From: Pseudomonas sp. CROZ-RG-20F-R04-15 | GTDB lineage: Bacteria; Pseudomonadota; Gammaproteobacteria; Pseudomonadales; Pseudomonadaceae | Reading direction: 5' to 3' | Length of the DNA stretch: 56,856 nt | NCBI RefSeq assembly: GCF_022662375.1 | Contig: NZ_JAKNQL010000034.1 | Coordinates: 1 to 56,856 of the forward strand | Part shown: piece after piece, positions 42,811-50,302 of the stretch | Layout of the letters: the number at the start of each line of letters is the position of its first letter | Numbering within the stretch: the stretch's first letter is position 1 | The notes under the pieces: model-generated | Told to the model about the DNA's origin: nothing | Database searches by the model: none | Seen by the model: only the letters and a program-made list of their open reading frames with translations | Translations under genes and position numbers: made by a program

Positions 42811-43218
42811 ATGCCCACCTCATCCCCAGCCCTCACCTCACGCGAACAACTCGACGCCCCCGAAGCCGGTCGCGTCGCGCTGAAGTTCTTCTTTAACCTC
42901 ATGGAGCGTTGGGGCTGCAGCGCTGAGCAGCAACGCACATTGCTGGGCGGTGTCGGTAACACCACGTTCTATAAATACAAACACCTGCCGAACATACGTC
43001 TGCCTAACGATACCCTTGAGCGCATCTCTTATCTGATGGGCATTCACAAGGCGTTGAGCATCATCTTCAGCAACAGCCGTGAGCGCGCGTACACATGGGT
43101 CAGTAGTCCGAACACGGCGGCGCCGTTCAATGGGCAAACGGCGCTGGATTATATGCTCGCCGGACGCGTGGTCGATATCGCCGATGTGCGTCGTTACCTC
43201 GATGGGGTGCGCGGTTGA
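42811..43218 (+). CDS. Xre/MbcA/ParS-type antitoxin of a RES locus
   Basis: This 135-aa protein has an N-terminal Xre-like helix-turn-helix (about 20-75, with LLGGVGNTTFYKYKHLPN) and the C-terminal ParS/MbcA toxin-binding domain (AAPFNGQTALDYMLAGRVVDIADVRRYLDGVRG), which plugs the active site of RES toxins. The start follows AGGAGG. Its stop lies 11 nt before the preferred toxin start. Confidence 0.9.
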   Translation: MPTSSPALTSREQLDAPEAGRVALKFFFNLMERWGCSAEQQRTLLGGVGNTTFYKYKHLPNIRLPNDTLERISYLMGIHKALSIIFSNSRERAYTWVSSPNTAAPFNGQTALDYMLAGRVVDIADVRRYLDGVRG

Positions 43219-43229
43219 AGGCGCCAGAG

Positions 43230-43895
43230 ATGGCTGATGTGGCGTGGCCGAGAGCCTATCGGATCGTCAACAGCAGCTTCCCGCCGATTGCGCTGTTCGA
43301 AGACGTGCTCGATCCCGAAGACCTGGAAGTTGCCTACGCAATTGAAGCGCTGACCAATGATCGTCTGATCGAGCAGGCCGGGGTTCTCGCCCGCGTGAGA
43401 CCCGAAGATCGACTCTCTGGCCCCGGATCGACTCCGGTGATGGCTGCGTTCACCCACATCGGCAAACGCAGTCGTTTCTGCGATGGCACCTTCGGCGTTT
43501 ACTACGCTGCGAGCAGTCAGGCAGCAGCCATCGCCGAGACCTGTTATCACCAGGAGCGATTTCTTGCGGCGACTCAGGAAGCGGATCTTGAATTGACCAT
43601 GCGCACTTACGTTAATCGGGTGGTTAAACTGTTACACGACATTCGTCACGATCACCCCGAGCTGCACAATCCGGATCCGGAGGCTTATGGGCCGTCTCAG
43701 CTATTCGCCCGTCAACTGCGCGAAACCGAGTCGTGGGGACTGCTCTACAACAGCGTTCGCCTACCGGGCCATGAATGCGTCGCGGCGTTTCGACCTCCAG
43801 CAGTATCGATTCCGAAGCAGGGCAAGCATTTGCGGTATGTGTGGAGTGCGAGTCAGCAGAAGATTTCGTTTGTGCTTGAGATCAGTCAGGTCTGA
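43230..43895 (+). CDS. RES-domain NAD+-degrading toxin
   Basis: This 221-aa toxin belongs to the RES family, which cleaves NAD+ and stops growth. The signature residues are visible: Arg in AYRIVNSSFPP, Glu in AAIAETCYHQERF and Ser in LLYNSVRLPGHEC. I prefer the ATG at 43230 (AAGG 8 nt upstream); a TTG at 43215 overlapping the antitoxin stop would add five residues. The gene is intact and so presumably held in check by the antitoxin. Confidence 0.88.
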   Translation: MADVAWPRAYRIVNSSFPPIALFEDVLDPEDLEVAYAIEALTNDRLIEQAGVLARVRPEDRLSGPGSTPVMAAFTHIGKRSRFCDGTFGVYYAASSQAAAIAETCYHQERFLAATQEADLELTMRTYVNRVVKLLHDIRHDHPELHNPDPEAYGPSQLFARQLRETESWGLLYNSVRLPGHECVAAFRPPAVSIPKQGKHLRYVWSASQQKISFVLEISQV

Positions 43896-43902
43896 AACGC
43901 AA

Positions 43903-43925
43903 AAGCCCTCGCATCGGCGAGGGCC
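43903..43925 (-). terminator. Terminator shared by RES and the convergent small gene
   Basis: GCCCTCGC-ATCG-GCGAGGGC. On the minus strand it is followed by TTTTGC, so it mainly serves the gene at 43938-44219; the plus side lacks a T tract. Confidence 0.75.
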
Positions 43926-43937
43926 TGACACCGGCGT

Positions 43938-44219
43938 TTACATCAACGGCTTGTCCGGCGGCGCATCCATCACTTTCACGACATCATCGATCAGTGCCTT
44001 GCTTAACTCCTGCAGATACTGCGAGGCATAAGCGTGAAGATCAGGATCGCGCGAGACTGAAGTGTCCGCAGTGAGCAGTCGTGAAATGTGAAGCAAGTGG
44101 GAGGCGTGGGAAAGGGCGGCGATTACCGGCACACCACGATTGGTGCGGAACATCGCTTGATTGGAGTGGAAGGAAAAGTGGGTGAGGCCGAGGGTTTTCA
44201 GATCTTGATAGGTAGTCAT
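43938..44219 (-). CDS. Small Pseudomonas protein, DUF3077-like
   Basis: This 93-aa protein has the pattern TLGLTHFSFHSNQAMFRTNRGVPVIAALSHASHLL and YLQELSKALIDDVVKVM, which I associate with the Pseudomonas DUF3077 family; that name is from memory. It is cytosolic and probably helical in the second half. Its 5' side is a long structured element like that upstream of 9029-9328, although the two proteins are unrelated by eye. Confidence 0.68.
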   Translation of the reverse strand: MTTYQDLKTLGLTHFSFHSNQAMFRTNRGVPVIAALSHASHLLHISRLLTADTSVSRDPDLHAYASQYLQELSKALIDDVVKVMDAPPDKPLM

Positions 44220-44239
44220 TTCGCTTCACCTGCCGTTCG

Positions 44240-44545
44240 AGATGGACGGACGTGAAGTGACCGGTGTGCTGACGGATCAATGGCATTCATTTGTGAACTC
44301 CCTGTATCAAATGAGAGCTGCCAATTCGTTATCAGACGAATGGGTGGCAGCTATGCGCGGGCTGATAAACCGGAGATACAGGAACCCGGCAGACCCGAAG
44401 GTCTCCCACGCACAGCCGCCATTGCACGGTAATGCAGGCACAAAAAATGCGCCGGCAAACGTGAGTTGGGGCGCTGGTGCGCCTGTATCTTACCCGGGTT
44501 ATCAGGCCCGGTCGCTGAATTGGCAGCGACGGGTTTGACGTTAGC
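44240..44545 (-). ncRNA. Structured leader element, copy B (candidate RNA)
   Basis: On the minus strand the order is: hairpin (44511-44530), long-range arm (44482-44510), an A-tract GCGCCGGC segment (about 44428-44450), an inner hairpin AGACC-CGAA-GGTCT (44391-44404), and the second arm (44358-44382). A further hairpin (about 44319-44355) follows. The order and several loop sequences match copy A, with compensating changes in the stems. The plus-strand open frame here is not believed to be a gene. Confidence 0.55.
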
Positions 44546-44603
44546 TTGGGGAGGACGGATGCGCAATCGTGGCCAGGTGGTGGCTGTGGGTGTTTTTTTG
44601 TGG

Positions 44604-44641
44604 TGCAACACTTATGTTGCATGCGTAGCAAATATGTTGCA
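44604..44641. promoter_or_regulatory. Probable HicB operator
   Basis: TGCAACACTTATGTTGCA (44604-44621) is an exact inverted repeat, with a third half-site TGTTGCA at 44635-44641. It lies 33 nt before hicA, where HicB-type antitoxins autorepress. Confidence 0.65.
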
Positions 44642-44673
44642 CATTCGCGTTACCGAAACGGCGAGTGATGCAC

Positions 44674-44855
44674 ATGAAGTACAGCGAGTTTCGGCGATGG
44701 TTGAAAGCCCAAGGCGTTGAGTTCCAAACGGCAAGGGTAGCCACTTCAAGGTTTCCTTGAACGGCAAATCAACTGTGTTTCCCGACCATGGAGCCAAGGA
44801 AATGGGTGAAGGGTTGAGAAAATCGATAATCAAACAGCTGGGCCTCAAGGATTGA
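44674..44855 (+). pseudogene. hicA: hicA mRNA-interferase toxin gene, frameshifted
   Basis: The first 20 codons read MKYSEFRRWLKAQGVEFQTA, the start of a HicA toxin. The expected KGSHFKVSLNGKSTVFPDHG continues in another frame after GGCAAGGGT (44730-44738), where one base is missing, most simply an A from GCAAAGGGT. The rest (to KQLGLKD, stop 44855) is intact. The frame as written ends early at a TGA near 44758. So the double-stranded-RNA-binding His of SHFK is lost. It precedes intact hicB by 31 nt. A sequencing error in the short A/G run is the main alternative. Confidence 0.85.
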
Positions 44856-44886
44856 GGCCCAGCTGTACCCCATGAGAGGAATCGTG

Positions 44887-45312
44887 ATGTTCGAATATGC
44901 GTTGGAAGTTCACGAAGAGCCGGACAGTGTCTGGTTGTCCTGCGCAGAAATTCCAGAGATGCACGCCGTTGGCGACACCCTCGAACAGGCGCTCGACAGT
45001 GCTATCGATGCCATCGAGACCGCCCTGTCGATCTACGTCGATGATCGTCGATTGATTCCGACGGGGCAGGCGGGAGAACAGAAAAGTGACGTCGTGTTGC
45101 GTCTGCCTGCGCTGACCGCAGCGAAGGTTGCGCTTTGGAATACGCTCTTGGAGTCCGGTGTGAGCAAAGCCGAACTGGCGCGTCGTCTCGGCGTGCAACG
45201 GCCGCAGGTAGATCGGTTAGTCGATTTCCTGCATCACTCCAAGATCGAGAATGTCGAGCGTGCGCTGCAGCAACTTGGGCGAAGGATTTCGCTTTCGGTT
45301 GAAGCCGCGTAG
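44887..45312 (+). CDS. hicB: HicB antitoxin
   Basis: This 141-aa antitoxin has the partial RNase-H-like HicB domain (MFEYALEVHEEPDSVWLSCAEIPEMHAVGDTLEQALDSAIDAIETAL) and a C-terminal helix-turn-helix (VSKAELARRLGVQRPQVDRLVDF) that binds its own operator. The ATG at 44887 follows AGAGGA. Its toxin partner is frameshifted, so it may now be a free repressor. Confidence 0.9.
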   Translation: MFEYALEVHEEPDSVWLSCAEIPEMHAVGDTLEQALDSAIDAIETALSIYVDDRRLIPTGQAGEQKSDVVLRLPALTAAKVALWNTLLESGVSKAELARRLGVQRPQVDRLVDFLHHSKIENVERALQQLGRRISLSVEAA

Positions 45313-45501
45313 GTTCCGCATTTAACCTTGGGAAACGCCACCATAGCGATCAACCTAAGAGAGTCTATTCTGAAAAACGTGTGCGGCTCGGTGTTTTAAG
45401 CAGGCATATTGAGGCTCAATTTGGTTGCTGATCATCTTGTATCTGGGCAAAGCCCAGCAACTTGTCTGTAGCCTTCCTTAAGCAACTGAAAGGAATCATC
45501 G

Positions 45502-45786
45502 ATGGTCGATGAACTGGAGGAATTCCAGAAGAACTTGCTGGAATCTGTACGTCAGATGAAAGCCGGAAAGGCCGCGCGCGTGACCCAAGTGCCGCTCTCT
45601 GCGGCAGCAGAAGCGCGTGCCAAAGTGGGCGTTTCTCAAAGTGCGTTTGCCAAACTGATCGGTGTGAGTCTGCGGACTTTGCAGGATTGGGAGCAGGGTC
45701 GCCGGCAGCCGACAGGTGCAGCGCAAACCCTGTTGCGTGTTGCAAGTCAGCATCCTGAAGCGTTGCGGGATCTGCATCCTGCTTAA
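45502..45786 (+). CDS. HTH antitoxin (NadS-like), toxin partner missing
   Basis: This 94-aa protein has an N-terminal helical part and the helix-turn-helix ARAKVGVSQSAFAKLIGVSLRTLQDWEQGRRQP, as in the antitoxins paired with RelE/HigB-type toxins. In such loci the toxin gene comes first and overlaps it. Here, 45313-45501 has only scattered remnants in different frames (for example KQLKGIIDGR ending over this start codon). It follows GGAATC and ends before a terminator. Confidence 0.8.
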   Translation: MVDELEEFQKNLLESVRQMKAGKAARVTQVPLSAAAEARAKVGVSQSAFAKLIGVSLRTLQDWEQGRRQPTGAAQTLLRVASQHPEALRDLHPA

Positions 45787-45800
45787 GATCTGAAATAACA

Positions 45801-45831
45801 AAGCCCTTGCATCTCTACAGGGGCTTTTTTG
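45801..45831 (+). terminator. Terminator after the HTH antitoxin gene
   Basis: AAAGCCC-TTGCATCTCTACAGG-GGGCTTTTTT hairpin with T run, between the convergent antitoxin and ATPase genes. Confidence 0.85.
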
Positions 45832-45849
45832 TAATGTATGCCTTGCCGC

Positions 45850-47007
45850 CTAACTCCCTTCTATCAAAGCCCGCTCCTCCAGCCAGATCTCTTGAACAAA
45901 CTGATCTGTAATCGCGTAAATCCCGTGCCCGCGTCGCATGACGATGTTCTCGGCAACCAGCGCAATCACCACCGGTTGAATCTCTTCGACCCGCACCTCT
46001 CGCCCGACGGACTTTGAATACTCAGCCGCTGCGTCAGTGGAGAAAATTCCGCGAGCATCGCCTTCTGTAGAGGCGATCTTGTTGAAAACGGCTTGAGCGA
46101 GGCTACCCAGTTGCTCGACTTTTTCCAACTCGATGCTCGCCGCTGCCGAGCGCAATGTGCTGGCAATTACCGGTAGGAACACATCGGGCTCGCCCTCTTG
46201 CTGTAAGAGTTGCCGTAGGGCCTTCAGCATTTCTTCAGGTCGATTTCCCAAAGTGTTGAACGCCTCGATAGCGGCTTCGAGGGACGGCAGTTTGTCCTTC
46301 TTCACTGTTATTGAGAGGCGGTTGAGCAGGAATTCAATGTAATCGCCTTTCAGCAATGGGTAGGCTGCTGACGTGGCGCCGGAAAAGGCGTGGTTGCGCT
46401 TGGCGGTCAGTTCGCTGACTTGCGCCCTGTGCGAACCGGTTCCGATGAAAAGAAAGTAGCCCGGCGCATTCGGACGAGGGTTGATTGCATCGCGGGCGGC
46501 TTTGAGTGCCAGAAGCAGCTGATTGCCGTCGTCTGAGGAAATGGCGTGCTGCACCTCGTCAATGATCAACACCAGATCCGTCTTGGCTTGATCTACGACT
46601 TCGGTGAGTGCTTGCGCCAGTGTTGGGCCGTCGACGTTGCCAATGATGTCTAGTTTGAAGCCGAACTTGAATCCAGCGGCGCCGATTTCAACATTGCTGA
46701 CTCGCTTGAATGTTTCCAAGGCAGAGGAGCCCGGCGTTTGCAGATCTTTCAGGGTTTCCCGGATGGCGTTGTGCACGAGCGTTGCCGGGTTGGCCAGAGT
46801 GTCGCTCCATAAGTCGACGTAGATGACCAAGGCACCTGCTTCTTCCAAGGCCGGAATAAGGTCGTTCCTCAGAAACGTCGTTTTGCCTGTGCGGCGTAGA
46901 CCAGACAGAAATAGGCCTGAGCGCAGACCTTCGTCGAGCACACCTGGATTGAGAAGCTGATTAGCCATCGACTCAGCCAGCTCAGGACGCTGAAAAATGC
47001 TGCTCAT
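45850..47007 (-). CDS. AAA-family ATPase, STAND-like
   Basis: This 385-aa cytosolic P-loop ATPase has Walker A GLRRTGKTTFLRNDL (about 36-50) and Walker B LVLIIDEVQHAI (about 150). A sensor-like segment FIGTGSHRAQV follows and then a C-terminal winged-helix region. It is of the archaeal-type ATPase group common next to mobile elements and in defence contexts. No partner effector gene is adjacent. The gene ends at the terminator shared with the HTH antitoxin and starts 240 nt from the prophage boundary. Confidence 0.72.
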   Translation of the reverse strand: MSSIFQRPELAESMANQLLNPGVLDEGLRSGLFLSGLRRTGKTTFLRNDLIPALEEAGALVIYVDLWSDTLANPATLVHNAIRETLKDLQTPGSSALETFKRVSNVEIGAAGFKFGFKLDIIGNVDGPTLAQALTEVVDQAKTDLVLIIDEVQHAISSDDGNQLLLALKAARDAINPRPNAPGYFLFIGTGSHRAQVSELTAKRNHAFSGATSAAYPLLKGDYIEFLLNRLSITVKKDKLPSLEAAIEAFNTLGNRPEEMLKALRQLLQQEGEPDVFLPVIASTLRSAAASIELEKVEQLGSLAQAVFNKIASTEGDARGIFSTDAAAEYSKSVGREVRVEEIQPVVIALVAENIVMRRGHGIYAITDQFVQEIWLEERALIEGS

Positions 47008-47213
47008 ACGATTACACCTTTTTATGTGTACACCATAATTATTGCTATTTCATAATTTAGCATAAAGATGGAAATGTGAACCGCTGGCTCAAAGTCCGCG
47101 CTTTCGAAGTGTGTAAGAGGACGTGTGGCGAGTCTGGGGAAGTGTGCGGGGAGGGGAGGCGCTATTTACGTTGAAGGTGAATTTGCCAGACATATGAATG
47201 CCCCAGAAACAAC
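47008..47213. other. Intergenic region beside the prophage
   Basis: This AT-richer stretch holds the ATPase promoter side; AAATTATGAAATAGC and the A/T-rich 47020-47070 segment may carry -10/-35 elements. I see no ORF or RNA gene up to the tRNA terminator. Confidence 0.4.
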
Positions 47214-47241
47214 AAAGGCCCGCATTTCTGCGAGCCTTCGT
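47214..47241 (-). terminator. Terminator of the original tRNA-Thr gene
   Basis: On the minus strand AAGGCTCGCA-GAAA-TGCGGGCCTT then TTGTT. It directly follows the tRNA 3'-end fragment in the host flank, as expected for the chromosomal side of a tRNA integration site. Confidence 0.65.
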
Positions 47242-47247
47242 TTTGTA

Positions 47248-47292
47248 TGGTGCCGGCACCAGGAGTCGAACCCGGGACCTACTGATTACAAG
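47248..47292 (-). repeat. Attachment site: 45-bp 3' end of tRNA-Thr(TGT)
   Basis: On the minus strand it begins CTTGTAATCAGTAGG, continues through the T-arm GGTTCGACTCC and ends GCCGGCACCA. This is the half of tRNA-Thr from the anticodon loop to CCA. The sequence upstream (CCTTC instead of the stem partner ACTGA) is not tRNA, so this is a truncated copy, the phage-borne or left attachment site. Confidence 0.85.
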
Positions 47293-47405
47293 GAAGGTGC
47301 TTTCAACATAAGAATCAATGACTTACGAGATTCCTTGTTACGTGCAGACACGCCAAAACCCGCATGTTTCGCGGGCTTCGGTACGTTTGTTACGTGGGTG
47401 TTTGC

Positions 47406-48554
47406 TCAGTCAGCCGAAGGTGAAACCACCGGCACACTGTGATCGTAGACGTCCATCATCTTCGCGTCACGGTGGCCACTCGCTTCCTGTTTGTCTGCCC
47501 TGGTGCCGGTCGTGTCAGTGATGCCGCGCCGTTTCAGATCGTGCAGCGCGAAGCGATCTTCCGGATCGATGTTTCCGTCTGCGATCGCCAAAGTGATAAA
47601 GCGTTGCCAAGCGGTGTCGAGACTTGTTTTTCGAAGCGGGCCACCGTGGCTGGCCACGATGATAAAGCGCTTTGACGCCGCGATCGGGATAGGCGTTTTA
47701 CGGCGTTCCCACACCTTGGCGCGCAAAGCCTTCGCGCCTTCCCAAACGGTGCGCAGTCGCGGCGTCCATCGGACGATGTTGTCCCGACTGCCCTTGCGCC
47801 GATTGGTCAGAATCCCTTCCTGCAGCTCGTTCGCATCCGTGAGCGTCACGACCTCGATGCCGCGTAGTCGGCAAAGGTAGGCCAACTCCATCACGCTGGC
47901 CAGGTATTCGGGACAACCGCCAGGCTCGTTACGTGCCAGACGTCCACGCGCCGTTGCGCGATCGATGAGTACGTCCATAACGTTCAACCGTGGCAACCGG
48001 CGTTGTTTACGTTCTATCGGCGCTTCGATGCCCTGGGCTGGGTTCACTTCAAGGAAACCCCGATTACGTCCCCACTGCAGAACGCGGCGCAGATAACGCA
48101 GTGCGTGCGCCGCCTTTGAGGGCGTGCCCTCGTCTGCGATCCGATCGACAATGCGTTGCACCAGGGCGGCGGTGAATTTCTTCACTGCGAGATCGCCCAG
48201 CGGCTTGCCCAATTTGGTGGGAATGTTCAGCAGTACATCGCGGGAGTAGCAGTAATCGTCGTGGGTTTTGGGAGCGAGTTTTTTGTATCGGTCGCTCAGG
48301 TGGAACTGTTCGCACACGTAGCGCAGCGTTCCTCGATCGACGTTGGACGCCTCGTCCATGATTTGATGGAGTTCTGCCAGCGACACGTCTGCGGGCGCCA
48401 CGTTTTGGCGCCGCTGCTTTCCTGTCTCGTCCCGATGAAGGGTGTACCAGACACCGCTGTCGCGATGGTCGAAGTAAACGGCCGCCGGGAGGGCGGCCTG
48501 ATCGACATGGGCAGGGATATGGGGATTGTGCTTACGCTTCCTAGCTCGCCTCAT
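47406..48554 (-). CDS. int: Phage tyrosine integrase
   Basis: This 382-aa recombinase has a core-binding region (about 70-160) and a catalytic domain with the first Arg in LCRLRGIEVVTL, the HDLKRRG box (His-x-x-Arg), then SGHRDAKMMDVYDHS with the His and the likely nucleophile Tyr near the C-terminus. It is transcribed toward the attachment site 110 nt away. Its start overlaps the end of the small DUF4224-like gene by 4 nt. Confidence 0.93.
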   Translation of the reverse strand: MRRARKRKHNPHIPAHVDQAALPAAVYFDHRDSGVWYTLHRDETGKQRRQNVAPADVSLAELHQIMDEASNVDRGTLRYVCEQFHLSDRYKKLAPKTHDDYCYSRDVLLNIPTKLGKPLGDLAVKKFTAALVQRIVDRIADEGTPSKAAHALRYLRRVLQWGRNRGFLEVNPAQGIEAPIERKQRRLPRLNVMDVLIDRATARGRLARNEPGGCPEYLASVMELAYLCRLRGIEVVTLTDANELQEGILTNRRKGSRDNIVRWTPRLRTVWEGAKALRAKVWERRKTPIPIAASKRFIIVASHGGPLRKTSLDTAWQRFITLAIADGNIDPEDRFALHDLKRRGITDTTGTRADKQEASGHRDAKMMDVYDHSVPVVSPSAD

Positions 48555-48763
48555 AATATGTCGGTGTCGTACCTTTCAGCGCTGGCCGACGTGACGCCGC
48601 CGGCGTGATTTATCAGGTCAAGCGTTGTCCACGGGCCGGTTCGGCCACGGAACAGGCGCACACCCTGGGCCATCAGCGAGCGCTCAACATCGGATCGACG
48701 CTGATAACCGGTGATGTGCTGCAGATCTTGAAAGGTCAAAACACCTGTTGTTGCTTGGCTCAC
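48551..48763 (-). CDS. DUF4224-like small phage protein
   Basis: This 70-aa protein (VLTFQDLQHITGYQRRSDVERSLMAQGVRLFRGRTGPWTTLDLINHAGG) fits the DUF4224 pattern seen beside phage integrases, which may act as excisionase or recombination directionality factor. The GTG at 48763 overlaps the upstream small ORF stop (GTGA), with GAGG 8 nt upstream. Confidence 0.72.
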   Translation of the reverse strand: MSQATTGVLTFQDLQHITGYQRRSDVERSLMAQGVRLFRGRTGPWTTLDLINHAGGVTSASAERYDTDIL

Positions 48764-48891
48764 GGTACAACCCTCGAACCTGTGTATTCCCGCGCCTGAT
48801 GACAGACCAGTGTAGAGGCGGGTTCTGCTGAAAGCGTAGTAGAAACCACTGGGTTTGATTCTGGTGCTGCTTGCTCACGGCGTTTAAACAT
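48760..48891 (-). CDS. 43-aa phage small ORF
   Basis: MFKRREQAAPESNPVVSTTL begins the 43-residue product. The ATG at 48891 has AAGGA 8 nt upstream. It overlaps the gene before it by 8 nt and the gene after it by 4 nt. This tight packing supports translation, although there is no recognisable domain. Confidence 0.55.
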   Translation of the reverse strand: MFKRREQAAPESNPVVSTTLSAEPASTLVCHQAREYTGSRVVP

Positions 48892-49096
48892 AACGGCGTT
48901 CCTTTGCTTTTCTGATTGCAGCCTTTTCGGCCATTACAGCGGCCCATTCCTCAGTCTTTCGATGCTGGCGAATACGGCTGCACTTTTGATGTTTACGGGT
49001 AGATCGGGCATTGCCGCAGATGTCGCAGATGCTCGGCAGATCCAATCGTTTACTGGCCATCGCTGGCCGCTCGCGAACTGTTTTGCCATCGCTCAT
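48884..49096 (-). CDS. Phage small zinc-ribbon-like protein
   Basis: This 70-aa basic protein contains SICDICGNARSTRKHQKCSRIRQH, a CxxC with a further Cys/His that may bind zinc, and a Lys/Arg-rich C-terminus. The ATG at 49096 follows GGGGG. It overlaps both neighbours by a few nucleotides in the early operon. The function is unknown. Confidence 0.62.
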   Translation of the reverse strand: MSDGKTVRERPAMASKRLDLPSICDICGNARSTRKHQKCSRIRQHRKTEEWAAVMAEKAAIRKAKERRYV

Positions 49097-49356
49097 ATGC
49101 TGGCCCCCGGTGACGCGTTGCTGGCTAGTAGATGGGCCACAATGGCGGCTTCGGCCGCATCTATATCGCCCTGCTGCTTGGCGAAGGTAGCCAGGCACTC
49201 AAGGCGGATCCGCGCTTCGTCAGTCTTGGTTACCTGGTAGTCGAATATCGCGGTGCCGACTATCCGAATTGCCATTAGGTGCCGGGCTGATTGAGCGTCG
49301 TTACTGCCCTGTGTGTTAGCCTTCGAATCGCTGCTGCTCGGGTGCTGTGCTTGCAT
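49093..49356 (-). CDS. Phage hypothetical protein
   Basis: This 87-aa protein (MQAQHPSSSDSKANTQGSND) has a polar N-terminus then a helical region ending LAAFAKQQGD-like (LECLATFAKQQGDIDAAEAAIVAHLL). The ATG at 49356 has CGAGG upstream; the longer open frame from 49395 has a weaker site. It is part of the early operon. Confidence 0.58.
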   Translation of the reverse strand: MQAQHPSSSDSKANTQGSNDAQSARHLMAIRIVGTAIFDYQVTKTDEARIRLECLATFAKQQGDIDAAEAAIVAHLLASNASPGASI

Positions 49357-49445
49357 GGTTCTGCCTCGGTAGTGGTTGGTGTCGGGGAGGTGCAACTCCT
49401 CGACACCCCTTCAATTCATGGCGTATGCCGGACAAAAAGTTTGTT

Positions 49446-50279
49446 TCAGAACGGTATGTCGTTATTCATCAGGTAATCCGTGCTGTGTAGCCTGCTCAGT
49501 GCTGCAGAGCGTTGTCGTTCGGATAGGCCAACGAGGTCGCATAGCGCTTCGATTAATGCTGCGACCTGAGCGAAATTCTTTGCATATCGCCGATTCAAAT
49601 CCTCGCGAAATTGCCTTTCATACTTGGCCATCTGTGCTGGCACCATTCCCTGTAGTGCGGTCAGGATCAGGTCTTCGTGATGCTGGAAAACCCTGGTAAA
49701 CGCACCTGCACGATCAGCGTTCAATTCGATGAGCTGTGCCAACGATCGGAACTTCTTGTTCTGTTTGAATGGATGCAGAAACACCGTTTGCATTCTGCTT
49801 TTGACGGCGTCACTGCAGCGCAGAGGGTTGTCAGCAACGATCAATATTGCTCCCTTAAACTTGGTCAGTTCGCCTCCTCGGCTGTGGTCTAAAAACTCCG
49901 CGTTAGAGTCATAGAGCGGCTTCAACTCGTCCGGCCAGTCGCCAGTTGCTTCCTCATGTATAGGCACCAGTGCGGTGACCTTGTTGCCAGCATGGGTCAT
50001 AAAGCGAGACCGGCCTGCTCTTGTTGCGTGATCAGGAGCGCATCCCCGGAAATGCTCGTCCCCGCTGAGTTTCCACAGGTAGTCGAGCAGCAGGCCTTTA
50101 CCGCCACCTGGTTGGCCGGTTATTTGTAGAAACGGAAAGCTCCCTTGTTCTTTGCGGATGCGATCGGCGTGCAATGCGCCAAGCCACCAGGCCATGGTCA
50201 CAACACCGTCGGGCCCGAAGACTTTGTAAAAGTCTCCAAAGCGAATGGCCGACTTCAGATTTACAGTCTCTACTTTCAT
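49446..50279 (-). CDS. Shortened paralogue of the phage helicase domain
   Basis: This 277-aa protein aligns by eye with the helicase half of the preceding 897-aa primase-helicase: FPFLQITGQPGGGKGLLLDYLWKL corresponds to YPFMEIIGEPGAGKSTLIEFLWKL. In the Walker A loop the catalytic-site Ser/Thr after Lys is Gly, so ATP hydrolysis is doubtful. The start at 50279 follows AGGAG and lies 24 nt after the primase-helicase stop. It may act as a partner or inhibitor subunit. Confidence 0.7.
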   Translation of the reverse strand: MKVETVNLKSAIRFGDFYKVFGPDGVVTMAWWLGALHADRIRKEQGSFPFLQITGQPGGGKGLLLDYLWKLSGDEHFRGCAPDHATRAGRSRFMTHAGNKVTALVPIHEEATGDWPDELKPLYDSNAEFLDHSRGGELTKFKGAILIVADNPLRCSDAVKSRMQTVFLHPFKQNKKFRSLAQLIELNADRAGAFTRVFQHHEDLILTALQGMVPAQMAKYERQFREDLNRRYAKNFAQVAALIEALCDLVGLSERQRSAALSRLHSTDYLMNNDIPF

Positions 50280-50302
50280 TGGGTCACTCCTGAATTGCGG
50301 GT

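Noticed and set aside
44242..44538. Plus-strand 98-codon open frame before hicA
   Set aside because: It coincides with the inverted-repeat structured element and has no protein-like features.
47248..47322. Complete tRNA-Thr gene
   Set aside because: Only the 3' half from the anticodon loop is present; the 5' half does not match a tRNA.
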